Numbered from the stretch's first letter, positions 6,863-15,451 are shown. The stretch: 64,000 nt of DNA from Paractinoplanes maris (GCF_023544465.1 NZ_JALPVL010000002.1:620001-684000); one strand, 5' to 3'. Program-made: numbers and translations. Notes: generated by a model from the sequence alone, not told the origin.

Positions 6863-9049
6863 ATGGGAACAGCTGTTTTGGCCATGGTCGACACCCGCGT
6901 GGCGTCACCGAGCGGACCGGAGACTCAGGTCCTCTCGACTGACCAGCTCATCGCCTGGCGATGGCGCGCACTCGGTCAACAGCTCCCGGAGTCCGGCTTC
7001 CCGGCCGGATCGCACGCGCCGGCCCTGGTCTACCTCTGGACCACGATGCTGATCGCGGCGGTCACGGTGCTCGGCTTCGCCGTGTTCGACCGCGACGACG
7101 TGCCGGCCGCGGTCCGTGAGTCGCAGCAGGATCTGATGCGCAAGGTGGCCCACAGCCTCTCGCTGAGCCTGACCGCGGCCGACGACAGCTTCGACCAGAC
7201 CGCGAACGCGCTGCGCGCGGGCGCCCCGCCCGCTGCGGCGTCCATCGCCGGGCTCACCGGCGAGCAGGCGTCCTGGGCCGGCGTCGCGATCCTGCAGCCC
7301 AGCAACCGCAAGACCATCGCGGCCAGCGCCGAGGCGGTGCCGCTGACCCTGATCCCGAACGGCGCACTGCCCGAGGGTGACACCCCGGTGATGACCGTCG
7401 AGGGCCCCGCCGTCATCCGCGTCACGACCCTCGGACCGGACCGGATGCTCGTCGGCGTCCAGCGGTTGCTGATGCGCAGCCTGCGTCTCAACGCCGACGC
7501 CCAGCAGGGCATCTACGTGCTCACCCCGGACGGCAAGGACTACCTGGCCCAGGGGGTCGACGCGATCCCGGCCGACCATCGGCCCGAGGTCCTGCGCGGC
7601 CTGCCAGGCCTGTCCTCGAGCCGCAGCGAGACGATCCGGGTCAAGGAGTGGACGGACCGCGCGCTGGTCGTGTCGGCCGCTCCGATCGCCGAGACGGGTT
7701 TTGTGGTCGCCTCGACGGTCGTGGCCGAGGTGGCCGACGGCACGTCGCTCTTCCACGGCCTGGTGCTCGGCATCGCGGTGGCGCTGACCGCCTTCCTGGC
7801 CTACGCCCTGATGCGCGCCTTCCTGGTCAACCCGCTGCAGCACCTGCTGCACCAGGCCAAGCTGGACGCCTGCGGCACGCTGACCCGCACCCGGCGGATC
7901 CTGCGGACCCACGAGGCATACCGGGTCGCCCAGGCCCTCGCGGTCGTGTCAGGCAACCGCATCCACGGGCGCCGCTGGCGTCCGACCGTCGTGCAGGGCC
8001 TCGCCGTGGCCGCCCTCATCGCGCTGGCCGGGCCCGCGCTCGCCGTCGTGATCGCCGTCATCCAGCCCGCCACCGCCCTGCCGGCGCAGCTCAACCGGGA
8101 CGAGGAGAGCCGGGTCGAGGCGATCAGCAACACCCTCGGCAACGCGCTCGACAGCGGCCTGCGCACCGTCACCAGGCTGGCCCCGGGCACCGACACGGGC
8201 AAGGGCCCGCTCGAGGAGGCGCTGGCGGCCAACCACCGGCTCCGCGGCGTCTATCTGGTCGAGCCGGGCGGCGAGGTCACGGCCACCGCCGGGCGCGCGT
8301 CGCTGCGCTCGCGTCAGCCGCTGCCCGGCCGGGGCGGCGTGCTGCTCGACCCGGTCGTCCAGCGCCTGCCGGTCGTCTACGCCTATCAGGTACGCCCCGA
8401 TGGGCGCGCGGTCGTCGCCGAGTACGACATCGACTACCTGCTCGGGCTGGTCCGCAGCGCCGACGGGCGGGCCGTGGTGGCCGACCCCGACCTGCGCACG
8501 ATCCTCGACTCCGAGGGTTACCGGGCGTTCCAGCCGCTGCGCGACGTCACCATGCGCACCGTGGCCGCGACCGCGCTGCCGGGCGAGACCGCCTCCCGCT
8601 CGACCGGCCTGGACAACCGGCCCGCGCTGGTCGCCGGGGCCGCGGTCAACCACCCGACGGCCGCCCACCTCGAGTGGGTGGTGGTCACCGACCGCAACGC
8701 CGACACGCTCCCGCTGCCCAGCCTGATCGAGCGCCGCTGGGCCGTGCTGATGGCCGCCGCGGTCACCGCGGTGCTGGTCGTGACGCTGGTCTGGCAGTAC
8801 TTCATCTTCGTCCGCCCGCTGCGCCGCCTGGCCTCGGCCGCCGACCGCATCGGTGCCGGTGACTTCGACGAGCCGATCATCCCGCAGCGGCACGACGACG
8901 TCGGCGCCATCGCCATGTGCCTGGAGATCTGCCGCCAGGTCCGGCACACCGGGTCGGCACGCTTCGGGGGCGCCGTGCGCCTCCGCGGGTCCGCCACCAA
9001 TTTCACCGCTGTGCTGCCCCGGCCGCGCCGGGTGCCGCGCGAGCGCTGA
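6863..9049 (+). CDS. Four-TM double extracytoplasmic sensor with HAMP domain, no output domain
   Basis: About 728 residues. Membrane segments lie near residues 54–75, 296–322, 376–402 and 627–652. They bracket two extracytoplasmic regions of roughly 220 residues, each resembling Cache-type sensor domains (the first starts QQDLMRKVAHSLSLSLTAADD, the second LGNALDSGLRTVTRLA). A HAMP segment follows TM4 (RPLRRLASAADRIGAGDFDE), and the protein stops about 50 residues later without kinase, cyclase or methyl-accepting domain. Starts at 6827 (GTG), 6863 or 6884 (both ATG) are possible; none has a well-spaced ribosome site. A TATAGT box at 6782–6787 could be its promoter. It lies between CapA and PgsB, so control of polymer synthesis or export is inferred. 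Confidence 0.72.
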   Translation: MGTAVLAMVDTRVASPSGPETQVLSTDQLIAWRWRALGQQLPESGFPAGSHAPALVYLWTTMLIAAVTVLGFAVFDRDDVPAAVRESQQDLMRKVAHSLSLSLTAADDSFDQTANALRAGAPPAAASIAGLTGEQASWAGVAILQPSNRKTIAASAEAVPLTLIPNGALPEGDTPVMTVEGPAVIRVTTLGPDRMLVGVQRLLMRSLRLNADAQQGIYVLTPDGKDYLAQGVDAIPADHRPEVLRGLPGLSSSRSETIRVKEWTDRALVVSAAPIAETGFVVASTVVAEVADGTSLFHGLVLGIAVALTAFLAYALMRAFLVNPLQHLLHQAKLDACGTLTRTRRILRTHEAYRVAQALAVVSGNRIHGRRWRPTVVQGLAVAALIALAGPALAVVIAVIQPATALPAQLNRDEESRVEAISNTLGNALDSGLRTVTRLAPGTDTGKGPLEEALAANHRLRGVYLVEPGGEVTATAGRASLRSRQPLPGRGGVLLDPVVQRLPVVYAYQVRPDGRAVVAEYDIDYLLGLVRSADGRAVVADPDLRTILDSEGYRAFQPLRDVTMRTVAATALPGETASRSTGLDNRPALVAGAAVNHPTAAHLEWVVVTDRNADTLPLPSLIERRWAVLMAAAVTAVLVVTLVWQYFIFVRPLRRLASAADRIGAGDFDEPIIPQRHDDVGAIAMCLEICRQVRHTGSARFGGAVRLRGSATNFTAVLPRPRRVPRER

Positions 9050-9067
9050 CGGGGAGGACCGCCGACC

Positions 9068-10312
9068 ATGTTGTATCTGTACGCCGTCTTCTCGCTGTGC
9101 TTCCTCGGCCTGCTCGTGGCGGGCGTGATCGAGCAGCGCAACCACGAGAAGAACCTGGCCACGATCCCGCACCGGGTGCTGGTCAACGGCATCCGGGGCA
9201 AGAGCTCGATCACCCGGCTCTGCGCCGGGGCGCTGCGCGGCGGCCACCTGCAGGTGATCGCCAAGACGACCGGCACAGCGGCGCGCTTCATCTTCCCGGA
9301 CGCGACCGAGGAGCCCGTGCACCGCAAGTTCGGCATCGCCAATGTGGTGGAGCAGATCGGCATCGTGCGCCGGGCCGCCGTCTATCACCCGGACGCCCTG
9401 GTCATCGAGTGCATGGCGGTCATGCCCGCCCTCCAGGAGATCAACCAGAGCAAGCTCATCAAGTCGGACATCGGGGTGCTCTGCAACGTCCGGGAAGACC
9501 ACCTGGCCGAGATGGGACCGACCCTCGACGACGTGGCCCGCTCGCTGAGCAAGTCGATGCCGGTCGGTGGCGTGTGCGTCACGGCCGAACGCGACCGGCT
9601 GCACATCCTGCGCGAGGAGGCCGACAAGCGCCGCTGCCGCCTGATCGCGGTGGATCCGGAGTCGGTCACCGATCACGAGATGAGCCGGTTCGGCTGGATC
9701 ACCTTCAAGGAGAACGTGGCCATCGCCCTCGCCGTCGCCGAACTGCTGGGGGTCGACCGGCAGAGCGCGCTGCAGGGCATGTGGGACGCGCCGCCCGACC
9801 CCGGGGTGCTCTCGGTCTCCCGGGTGCGCGAGGGGAGCAAGCGGATCGCGTTCGCCAACGTGTTCGCGGCCAACGACCCCGAATCCACGCTGATGAACAT
9901 CCGCCAGCTGGAGTCGCAGAGCCTGATCGCGCGCCCGCTGGCCATGCTGATCAACTGCCGTCCCGACCGGGTCGAGCGCAACGGTCAGATGGGCACGCTC
10001 ACCGGCCAGGTCGAGCCGGACCGGATCATCCTGATCGGCGAGCCGACCCGCAGCGCCGCGTCCCAGGTTCCCGATCAGCTCAAGTCCCGGGTGGTCGACC
10101 TCGGCGGCAAGATGCCGCCCGAGCGCCTGCTCGAGGAGGTCTTCGCGGCGGTGCCCGACCTGGGTTCCGTCGTGGCCGTCGGCAACATCCACGGTCAGGG
10201 TGAGGTGCTCCTGCACGAGCTCTCGGTGCTGCCCGGGTGGACGTCGGGCGAGACCCACGACGCCCATCCGGCCGGATTCCCCGGCCCTCGACAGACAGGT
10301 GCTCCACGATGA
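9068..10312 (+). CDS. pgsB: Poly-gamma-glutamate synthase PgsB/CapB-type ligase
   Basis: A 414-residue ATP-dependent amide ligase of the Mur-ligase-related PgsB/CapB family. It begins with one membrane anchor (residues 3–20), then the nucleotide-binding loop GIRGKSSITR (41–50). The central motifs CNVREDHLAEMGPT and the C-terminal CRPDRVERNGQ are characteristic of the family. In Bacillus, PgsB with PgsC polymerises glutamate through gamma-amide bonds on the inner face of the membrane. A GGGAGG site sits upstream of ATG 9068. Its stop overlaps the start of pgsC (ATGA). The sequence does not tell which stereoisomer or even whether glutamate is the real monomer. Confidence 0.88.
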   Translation: MLYLYAVFSLCFLGLLVAGVIEQRNHEKNLATIPHRVLVNGIRGKSSITRLCAGALRGGHLQVIAKTTGTAARFIFPDATEEPVHRKFGIANVVEQIGIVRRAAVYHPDALVIECMAVMPALQEINQSKLIKSDIGVLCNVREDHLAEMGPTLDDVARSLSKSMPVGGVCVTAERDRLHILREEADKRRCRLIAVDPESVTDHEMSRFGWITFKENVAIALAVAELLGVDRQSALQGMWDAPPDPGVLSVSRVREGSKRIAFANVFAANDPESTLMNIRQLESQSLIARPLAMLINCRPDRVERNGQMGTLTGQVEPDRIILIGEPTRSAASQVPDQLKSRVVDLGGKMPPERLLEEVFAAVPDLGSVVAVGNIHGQGEVLLHELSVLPGWTSGETHDAHPAGFPGPRQTGAPR

Positions 10313-10794
10313 CCCTGGACGGCGAGCTCAGCGCTCAGCTCTCCACCGCGTGCCTCGGCATCGGGTTGATCTTCGCGCTGCTGTGTTACCTGACCACGAA
10401 CCTGTCACCGGGCGGCATGATCACGCCGGGCTGGATCGCGCTCGCCCTGATCGAGGACCCGCCGCAGGCCGGCGTCATGTTCGTGATGACCATCGTGACG
10501 TATGTGCTGACCCGGGTCATGCAACGGTTCGTCATCCTCTACGGCAAGCGGCTGTTCGCCTCGATCGTGCTGCTGAGCGTGTTCCTTCAGCTCACGCTCT
10601 TCGTCATCGTGCAACGCGACCTGCCGTTGCTCTTCGCCCACCAGACCCTCGGATTCGTGGCGCCCGGCCTGATCGCCTACCAGCTGGTGCGCCAGCCGCC
10701 CCGGGCCACGATCCTGGCCACCACCATGGTGACCGGTCTGACCTATGCCATCGCCGTCACCGGCATCGTCGCGGGCTTCGTCCCGGCGACCTGA
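10309..10794 (+). CDS. pgsC: Poly-gamma-glutamate biosynthesis protein PgsC/CapC
   Basis: A 161-residue integral membrane protein with about five hydrophobic segments and the PgsC-typical GIGLIFALLCYLTTNLSPGG start, GGMITPGWIAL loop and late HQTLGFVAPGLIAYQ. Length agrees with Bacillus PgsC (about 150). It forms the membrane part of the polymerase/export complex with PgsB. Translation is coupled to pgsB by a four-base overlap, and the NlpC/P60 gene follows after 20 bp. Confidence 0.88.
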   Translation: MTLDGELSAQLSTACLGIGLIFALLCYLTTNLSPGGMITPGWIALALIEDPPQAGVMFVMTIVTYVLTRVMQRFVILYGKRLFASIVLLSVFLQLTLFVIVQRDLPLLFAHQTLGFVAPGLIAYQLVRQPPRATILATTMVTGLTYAIAVTGIVAGFVPAT

Positions 10795-10814
10795 CGTTCA
10801 CTCGGAGCCCGCTC

Positions 10815-11855
10815 GTGCCCAAGGTCAACCGCAACTCCACGTTCCTCGCCGCGGCCGGCGTGGCCCTGCTGATCGGGGCCGGCGTCGTCGTCTTCGGCGG
10901 CTCCCGGCTGGCCTCGGCCCAGCAGCGGGAGATCAGCATCGGCGGTACGGCTCAGGCCGCCGCCGCCCCGGCCCTGGCGCAGTACGTCGTCCGCCGCCGC
11001 CCCGCGCCCAACCGCACCGAGATCCTCACGAGGCAGGGCCGGCTGGTGGCGGTCATGACCGACGGCACGCGCACCGCCCACCTGCAGGGCCCGAAGCGTA
11101 CGTTCGCCGAGCCCCGGTTCACGTCGGCCAAGATCGTCAACACCGAGTACGTCCGGCTGGCCCCGAAACAGTGGTACGCCGCCGCGGCCAACGAGACGTG
11201 GTTCGCCACCTGGCTGGGCAAGGCGCTCACCGACAAGTCGCCGGACATCCTGGCCATCGCGTTCGAATACACGTACGGCGCCACGCCCAAGAAGGACAAG
11301 ACCGGCCGCCAGGTCTCCGGGGACGCCTCGTTCGGCCCGCTGTCGGACATCGACCCCGACGGCCGCGCCGAGAACTCGGACTTCTACGACTACCTCGGCA
11401 CCAAGTGGGAGTTCGCCGACGGCGTCCGGGAGAAGCCCTCGGCCACCCACATGCTCAGCCTCGACTGCTCCGGCTTCCTGCGCATGGTCTACGGCTACCG
11501 CAGCGGATATCCGCTGCTCGGCGGCAACGACAAGGGCCCGGGCCTGCCCCGGCGGGCGATCGGTATCGCCGCCAACGGCCCCGGGGTGCAGCTCATGCCC
11601 AACACGGGCAAGCGGGCGACCGACGTCGACCGGCTGATGCCCGGCGACCTGCTGCTCTTCAACGCCGGTCCGGTGCAGAACACGCACATCGAGCACTCCG
11701 GCATGTATCTGGGCGTCGACGACCAGGGCCACCGCCGGTTCATCTCGAGCCGCAGCCAGGCCAACGGCCCGACGATGGGCGACCTGCACGGCGAGTCCAT
11801 CCTGGACGGCTCGGGCTACTGGGCGACCCGCCTGCGCACGGCCCGGCGGATCTAG
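10815..11855 (+). CDS. NlpC/P60-type secreted hydrolase of the polymer operon
   Basis: A 346-residue exported protein with an N-terminal signal/anchor (residues 9–29). Its C-terminal NlpC/P60 papain-like domain has the nucleophile motif LDCSGFLRMVYG (Cys218), MPGDLLLF (275–282) and the His motif HIEHSGMYLG (His294). NlpC/P60 enzymes cut D-gamma-glutamyl bonds in peptidoglycan, and Bacillus PgdS of the same superfamily depolymerises poly-gamma-glutamate. A role in trimming or releasing the polymer made by PgsBC is therefore inferred from position. The N-terminal 200 residues are family-specific and unassigned. Start GTG 10815 has CGGAG nine bases upstream. It converges on and overlaps the next gene by four bases. 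Confidence 0.8.
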   Translation: MPKVNRNSTFLAAAGVALLIGAGVVVFGGSRLASAQQREISIGGTAQAAAAPALAQYVVRRRPAPNRTEILTRQGRLVAVMTDGTRTAHLQGPKRTFAEPRFTSAKIVNTEYVRLAPKQWYAAAANETWFATWLGKALTDKSPDILAIAFEYTYGATPKKDKTGRQVSGDASFGPLSDIDPDGRAENSDFYDYLGTKWEFADGVREKPSATHMLSLDCSGFLRMVYGYRSGYPLLGGNDKGPGLPRRAIGIAANGPGVQLMPNTGKRATDVDRLMPGDLLLFNAGPVQNTHIEHSGMYLGVDDQGHRRFISSRSQANGPTMGDLHGESILDGSGYWATRLRTARRI

Positions 11856-12736
11856 GCCCAGGCGGCCACGACGGCGTCGCGTACCCGATCGCGGTCGCTC
11901 AGGTCGCGGCGCAGCGACCAGCCGAGCTCCAGATGGATGAACTCGGCGTCGCCGGCCGCCGCGCCCTGCACGTTGGTGCGGCCCTCCAGCCCGGTGCAGC
12001 GCGACACCCAGGCTCGGCAGACCTGGCGGTCGTCCGCCTCGAGCTCGCGGGCGATCCGCACCGCGAGGTCGTTGTGCGCGGCCGAACCGGTCGACACCAC
12101 CGCGTCGGCCCCGGGCAGGCTCCGGTCGGCGAACCCGTGCAGCTGCAGCTGGGGCAGGCCGTGCCCGGCCGCCGCGACCGCGAACACCTGGAACATCGAC
12201 CGGTCGTTGTGCGCGACGTCGGCCTCGCCCCCGGCCGCCTGCCGCTGGGCGCCGGCCATCAGCATCAGGCTGCCCGGCAACGCGCGGTAGAGGCTCAGCC
12301 CGAGCTTCTCGGTGTTGAGGTCGTAGGCCGGGTGCGGCACCTCGACGACCGACCGAGCGGGGGCCGAGGGATCGACCAGCAAGCCACCCCAGCCGGTTTC
12401 GGGGTCGGCCCAATAGATCCGGACCGCCCGGCCGGTCCGGAGATCGGTGCCCTGGGTGATCCGGAAGCCGAGGTCGCCGAACAGCTTCTCGGCCACGGCG
12501 AGATCACCTCGCACCACGGCGTCGAACGCCTTGCGCCCACTTTCCCGTTCGGACCGGTCGGGGTCGCGGTAGGGGCCGGTGGCCGACATCGACGCCACCT
12601 GCTTCGCGATCCACTCGTGCAGGTCGATCGGCCCGCTCACAACCTCCGCCCTCCCCGGCGCACGGGTGCAGGCCAGGGTGAGCGCGGCGAGCACGGCGGT
12701 CATCAGCACGGCGCCGGTACGCAGCGACGTGGTCAC
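11852..12736 (-). CDS. Lipoprotein of unknown family, possible metal-dependent hydrolase
   Basis: A 294-residue putative lipoprotein. The signal peptide LRTGAVLMTAVLAALTLAC ends in a lipobox-like cysteine (Cys23). The mature part has a row of His/Glu/Asp motifs that look catalytic or metal-binding: EVPHP (132–136), NTE (141–143), AHND (175–178), QLHGF (198–202) and FIHLEL (266–271). This layout recalls carboxypeptidase- or N-formylglutamate-amidohydrolase-like folds, to which phage poly-gamma-glutamate hydrolase PghP belongs, but no specific homology can be claimed. It converges with the polymer operon and sits on the cell surface, so polymer turnover is a possible role. Confidence 0.62.
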   Translation of the reverse strand: MTTSLRTGAVLMTAVLAALTLACTRAPGRAEVVSGPIDLHEWIAKQVASMSATGPYRDPDRSERESGRKAFDAVVRGDLAVAEKLFGDLGFRITQGTDLRTGRAVRIYWADPETGWGGLLVDPSAPARSVVEVPHPAYDLNTEKLGLSLYRALPGSLMLMAGAQRQAAGGEADVAHNDRSMFQVFAVAAAGHGLPQLQLHGFADRSLPGADAVVSTGSAAHNDLAVRIARELEADDRQVCRAWVSRCTGLEGRTNVQGAAAGDAEFIHLELGWSLRRDLSDRDRVRDAVVAAWA

Positions 12737-12770
12737 GGCCGCAGCGTATCCGACCCGGCCGGCGACGCGG

Positions 12771-13175
12771 TTACGACGGCTGGACGCTCGGCGGCGGGGC
12801 GATGACCGGCCCCTCCACGCTGCTGCCACTGTCGCGGCTGAGGAACAGGGCGCTGGAGCAGAAAACGAGCACGAGCAGCACGCCGACGGCCAGCGCGACC
12901 CACGGCCAGACGCTCCGGCGCGACGCCGTGGGCGGCTCCGGGCGGGTGCCCGCCTCCTCGTGCGCGGCCGCGGCCACCACGTCAGGGCTGCCCAGGCGCT
13001 CCAGCACCTCGATGACCTCGCCCTCGCTGCTGAGGTTGCGCTCGGCCTGCTCGGCGGCGATGTGCGCAGCCAGATCGGCCAGCAGCTCGCGGCGCTGCAA
13101 CACCGGGATGCCGGCCAGCCGCTGGTCGACCTCGTGCAGGTATGCGGTGACGACGTCGTTCTGTCGAGTTTTCAT
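12771..13175 (-). CDS. HAAS-domain (DUF1700-like) membrane protein
   Basis: A 134-residue protein with an N-terminal HAAS-type helical domain (residues 1–70, LHEVDQRLAGIPVLQRRELL ... VLERLGSPDVVAAAA), a single membrane span (about 89–112) and a short Pro/Ser-rich extracytoplasmic tail. HAAS proteins are nearly always encoded directly after a PadR regulator, as here, with a four-base ATGA overlap. Their function is poorly known; a sensing or membrane-stress role is assumed. Confidence 0.82.
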   Translation of the reverse strand: MKTRQNDVVTAYLHEVDQRLAGIPVLQRRELLADLAAHIAAEQAERNLSSEGEVIEVLERLGSPDVVAAAAHEEAGTRPEPPTASRRSVWPWVALAVGVLLVLVFCSSALFLSRDSGSSVEGPVIAPPPSVQPS

Positions 13176-13516
13176 CCAGCCTCACCGGTTCCCACAAGTC
13201 GGTCGACGGTCTGTCGAAACGAAACCCATTCCGTACGGAAGTGGTCGAGCGCGGCCCGGCCGGACCCGGTCAGGCCGTAGTAGCGCCGCGGCGGGCCGCT
13301 GGGCGACTCGACCCACTTGCTCTCCAGCCACCCCGACCGCCGCATGCGGGAGAGCAGCGGATAGATCGTGCCCTCGCCGGCGGCCAGGCCGGGCTCCTCG
13401 CCCAGCCGTCGGACGATCTCGTTGCCATACCCGTCCTCGGTCTCCACCATGGCCAGGACACAGAACTCGAGCGTGCCGCGCCGCAGACTCGTCGCCAACT
13501 GCGAGCTATCTGCCAT
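13172..13516 (-). CDS. PadR-family transcriptional regulator
   Basis: A 114-residue winged-helix regulator: RRGTLEFCVLAMVETEDGYG, then EEPGLAAGEGTIYPLLSRM (recognition helix region) and RRYYGLTGSGRAAL (wing). The ATG at 13516 is preferred over 13525 because conserved sequence begins after it. A perfect 9+9 palindrome lies 12 bases upstream and is the probable autoregulatory operator. It forms an operon with the HAAS membrane protein. Confidence 0.88.
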   Translation of the reverse strand: MADSSQLATSLRRGTLEFCVLAMVETEDGYGNEIVRRLGEEPGLAAGEGTIYPLLSRMRRSGWLESKWVESPSGPPRRYYGLTGSGRAALDHFRTEWVSFRQTVDRLVGTGEAG

Positions 13517-13527
13517 GCGGCACACAG

Positions 13528-13546
13528 TACCTTGCGCCGCAAGGTA
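13528..13546 (-). promoter_or_regulatory. Probable PadR operator, perfect inverted repeat
   Basis: TACCTTGCG-C-CGCAAGGTA: two nine-base arms around one central base. It lies just upstream of the padR start, inside the short gap after the NHEJ polymerase gene. PadR regulators paired with membrane proteins usually repress their own promoter through such dyads. Confidence 0.75.
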
Positions 13547-13549
13547 GGT

Positions 13550-14458
13550 CTAGACCGGCAGCACCGGCCCCGGGTCGAGCAGCCCCTTCATCAGGTCGCC
13601 GTGCTGGTCGACCCGCTCGAGCACCTCGGCCGCGCGGTAGTGCCGCGGTTCCTGGGCGCCGGTCGCCACCGCCTCCACCTCGTCCCAGGTCAGCGGGGTC
13701 GAGGCGGTCGGCGCCTCCTGGGCCCGCAACGAGTAGGGCGTCACCGTCGTCTTCGCGGCGTTGTTCTGGCTCCAGTCGATGAAGATCTTGCCGGGCCGGA
13801 TGGCCTTGGCCATCTTGGCCGTGATCGAGCCGGGGACCATCGCCGCCAGCTCCTCGGCGACCTTCTTGGCGTACGCCGAAACGAGATCCGCTTCCTGCGT
13901 GCCGGAGATCGGGCAGCACAGCTGCATGCCCTTCTTGCCCGACGTCTTCGGGTACGCCGCGACCCCGTCCGCCTCCAGCCGGTCCCGCATCAGCATCGCC
14001 ACCGCGCTGCACTCCTGGAGTCCGGCCGGCGCCCCCGGGTCGAGGTCGACGACGAGCAGGTCGGGATCCGCACCGATGCGCCACTGCGGCGTGTGCAGCT
14101 CGAGCGCGGCCAGGTTGGCCAGCCAGACCAGGGTCGCCAGCTCGTCCACGACCACGAAGTCGATCGTCTCGCGGCTCTTGGTCGACCCGGGCACCGGCAG
14201 CGTCTCCAGGCGCACCCATCCCGGCGTACCCCCGGGCTTGTTCTTCTCGAAGAAGTGGGCCCCGTCGACGCCGTTCGGGTAGCGGATGCGGGTGACCGCG
14301 CGGTCGGCCAGGTGCGGGAGCATGACCGGGGCGATCCGCGTGTAGTAGTCGATGACCTCGCCCTTGGTGAACCCGGCGGCCGGATACATCAGCTTGTCCA
14401 GGTTCGAGAGCTCGAGGTCGTGGCCGTCGATCGAGATCGGGAAGCGGTCACCGGCCAT
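13550..14458 (-). CDS. ligD: NHEJ polymerase (LigD polymerase/primase domain), stand-alone
   Basis: A 302-residue archaeo-eukaryotic-primase-like polymerase domain of LigD. Visible landmarks are LSNLDKLMYPAAGFTKGEV at the N-terminus, FFEKNKPGGTPGWV, the catalytic DLDPG (LLVVDLDPGAP) and KTSGKKGMQL, followed by RPGKIFIDWSQN. It adds ribo- or deoxyribonucleotides at broken ends during non-homologous end joining with Ku. In many bacteria it is fused to ligase and nuclease domains; here it is a separate gene that overlaps the ligase stop by 11 bp. The true start is ATG 14458; the open frame runs on upstream inside the ligase gene. Confidence 0.92.
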   Translation of the reverse strand: MAGDRFPISIDGHDLELSNLDKLMYPAAGFTKGEVIDYYTRIAPVMLPHLADRAVTRIRYPNGVDGAHFFEKNKPGGTPGWVRLETLPVPGSTKSRETIDFVVVDELATLVWLANLAALELHTPQWRIGADPDLLVVDLDPGAPAGLQECSAVAMLMRDRLEADGVAAYPKTSGKKGMQLCCPISGTQEADLVSAYAKKVAEELAAMVPGSITAKMAKAIRPGKIFIDWSQNNAAKTTVTPYSLRAQEAPTASTPLTWDEVEAVATGAQEPRHYRAAEVLERVDQHGDLMKGLLDPGPVLPV

Positions 14459-15425
14459 CGTCGTCCTCCTCCGCGCACTCCTCGGCCGTCTTGTCGTCGC
14501 GCAGCCGCAGATATCGGGGAAAGCGCAGCCGGCCGTCCGGCGTCCGGTTGCCGTATCGCACCTCGACGACCATTTCGGGACGTACCCAATGGGCTCCGCG
14601 GGAATCCTCCCGGGGCACCGCCCCGGCCGCGAAGGGCGACTCGCGCTGAGCCAGCGGCTCGAGCGCGGCCAGCAGCTCCTTCTCGGCGACCGCGCCGATA
14701 CCCCCGCCGACCCGGCCCCGGAAGGCCAGCCCGTCCGCCGTCGGCACCCCGACCAGCAGGCCGCCGAGCTTGCGGACGCCGGCCCGCCAGCCACCGATCA
14801 CGTAGTCACCGGTCCGGTCGAACTTGACCTTGACCCAGTCCGGCGAGCGGCTCCCAGGCAGATAGACCGAGGTGTCGCGCTTGGCGACCACGCCCTCGAG
14901 GTGGTTCTCACGAGCCGCGTCGGCGGTGGCCGGCCCGTCGCCGAACGACGGCGGCACCATCCAGCTCGGCCCGGCCAGCCCCAGCTCCTCGAGCCTCTCG
15001 CGCCGGGCCCGATAGGGCAGGCCGGTGCAGTCCTCGCCGTCGAGGAAGAGCAGATCAAAGATCATGTACGTCACCGGGAGGGTCACCGCCAGGCGGGCCG
15101 CCCGATGTCGCTCCCGCACGTGCATGCGCTCGGCCAGCGCGGTGAACGACGGCCGGCCGGCCGCGTCGAGCACGACCATCTCGCCGTCGACGAGCGTGCC
15201 CTCGGGCAGTCGCAGGTCGGCGATCTCCGGGTACGCCGCGGTGACGACCGCTCCGGAGCGCGCGAACAGGTCGGGTGGAGCACCGGTGAAGAGCGCGAGA
15301 ACCCGCACCCCGTCCCACTTGAACTCGTAGCTCCACCCCGGCCCGGCCGGTAGCGCACCAGCGGTCGCCAGCATGGGAGACAACGGCGCACCAGGCACCC
15401 GATCACCATAGGCAGTATCGAACAC
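14448..15425 (-). CDS. ligD: ATP-dependent NHEJ DNA ligase (LigD ligase domain), stand-alone
   Basis: A 325-residue ATP-dependent DNA ligase. The adenylation motif is EFKWDGVR (lysine nucleophile near residue 36), followed by DGEMVVLD, IFDLLFLDG, EGVVAKR and the KVKFDRTGDYVIGGW motif, then an OB-fold. The C-terminus ends in an acidic tail. It seals double-strand breaks with Ku and the neighbouring polymerase. The GTG start at 15425 places the conserved PLSPMLA at residue 15. It is divergent from ku with a 65-bp shared promoter region. No LigD nuclease domain is found in the window. Confidence 0.92.
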   Translation of the reverse strand: MFDTAYGDRVPGAPLSPMLATAGALPAGPGWSYEFKWDGVRVLALFTGAPPDLFARSGAVVTAAYPEIADLRLPEGTLVDGEMVVLDAAGRPSFTALAERMHVRERHRAARLAVTLPVTYMIFDLLFLDGEDCTGLPYRARRERLEELGLAGPSWMVPPSFGDGPATADAARENHLEGVVAKRDTSVYLPGSRSPDWVKVKFDRTGDYVIGGWRAGVRKLGGLLVGVPTADGLAFRGRVGGGIGAVAEKELLAALEPLAQRESPFAAGAVPREDSRGAHWVRPEMVVEVRYGNRTPDGRLRFPRYLRLRDDKTAEECAEEDDDGR

Positions 15426-15451
15426 CTTACGCAGGGGTCTCAGTGATGCGA

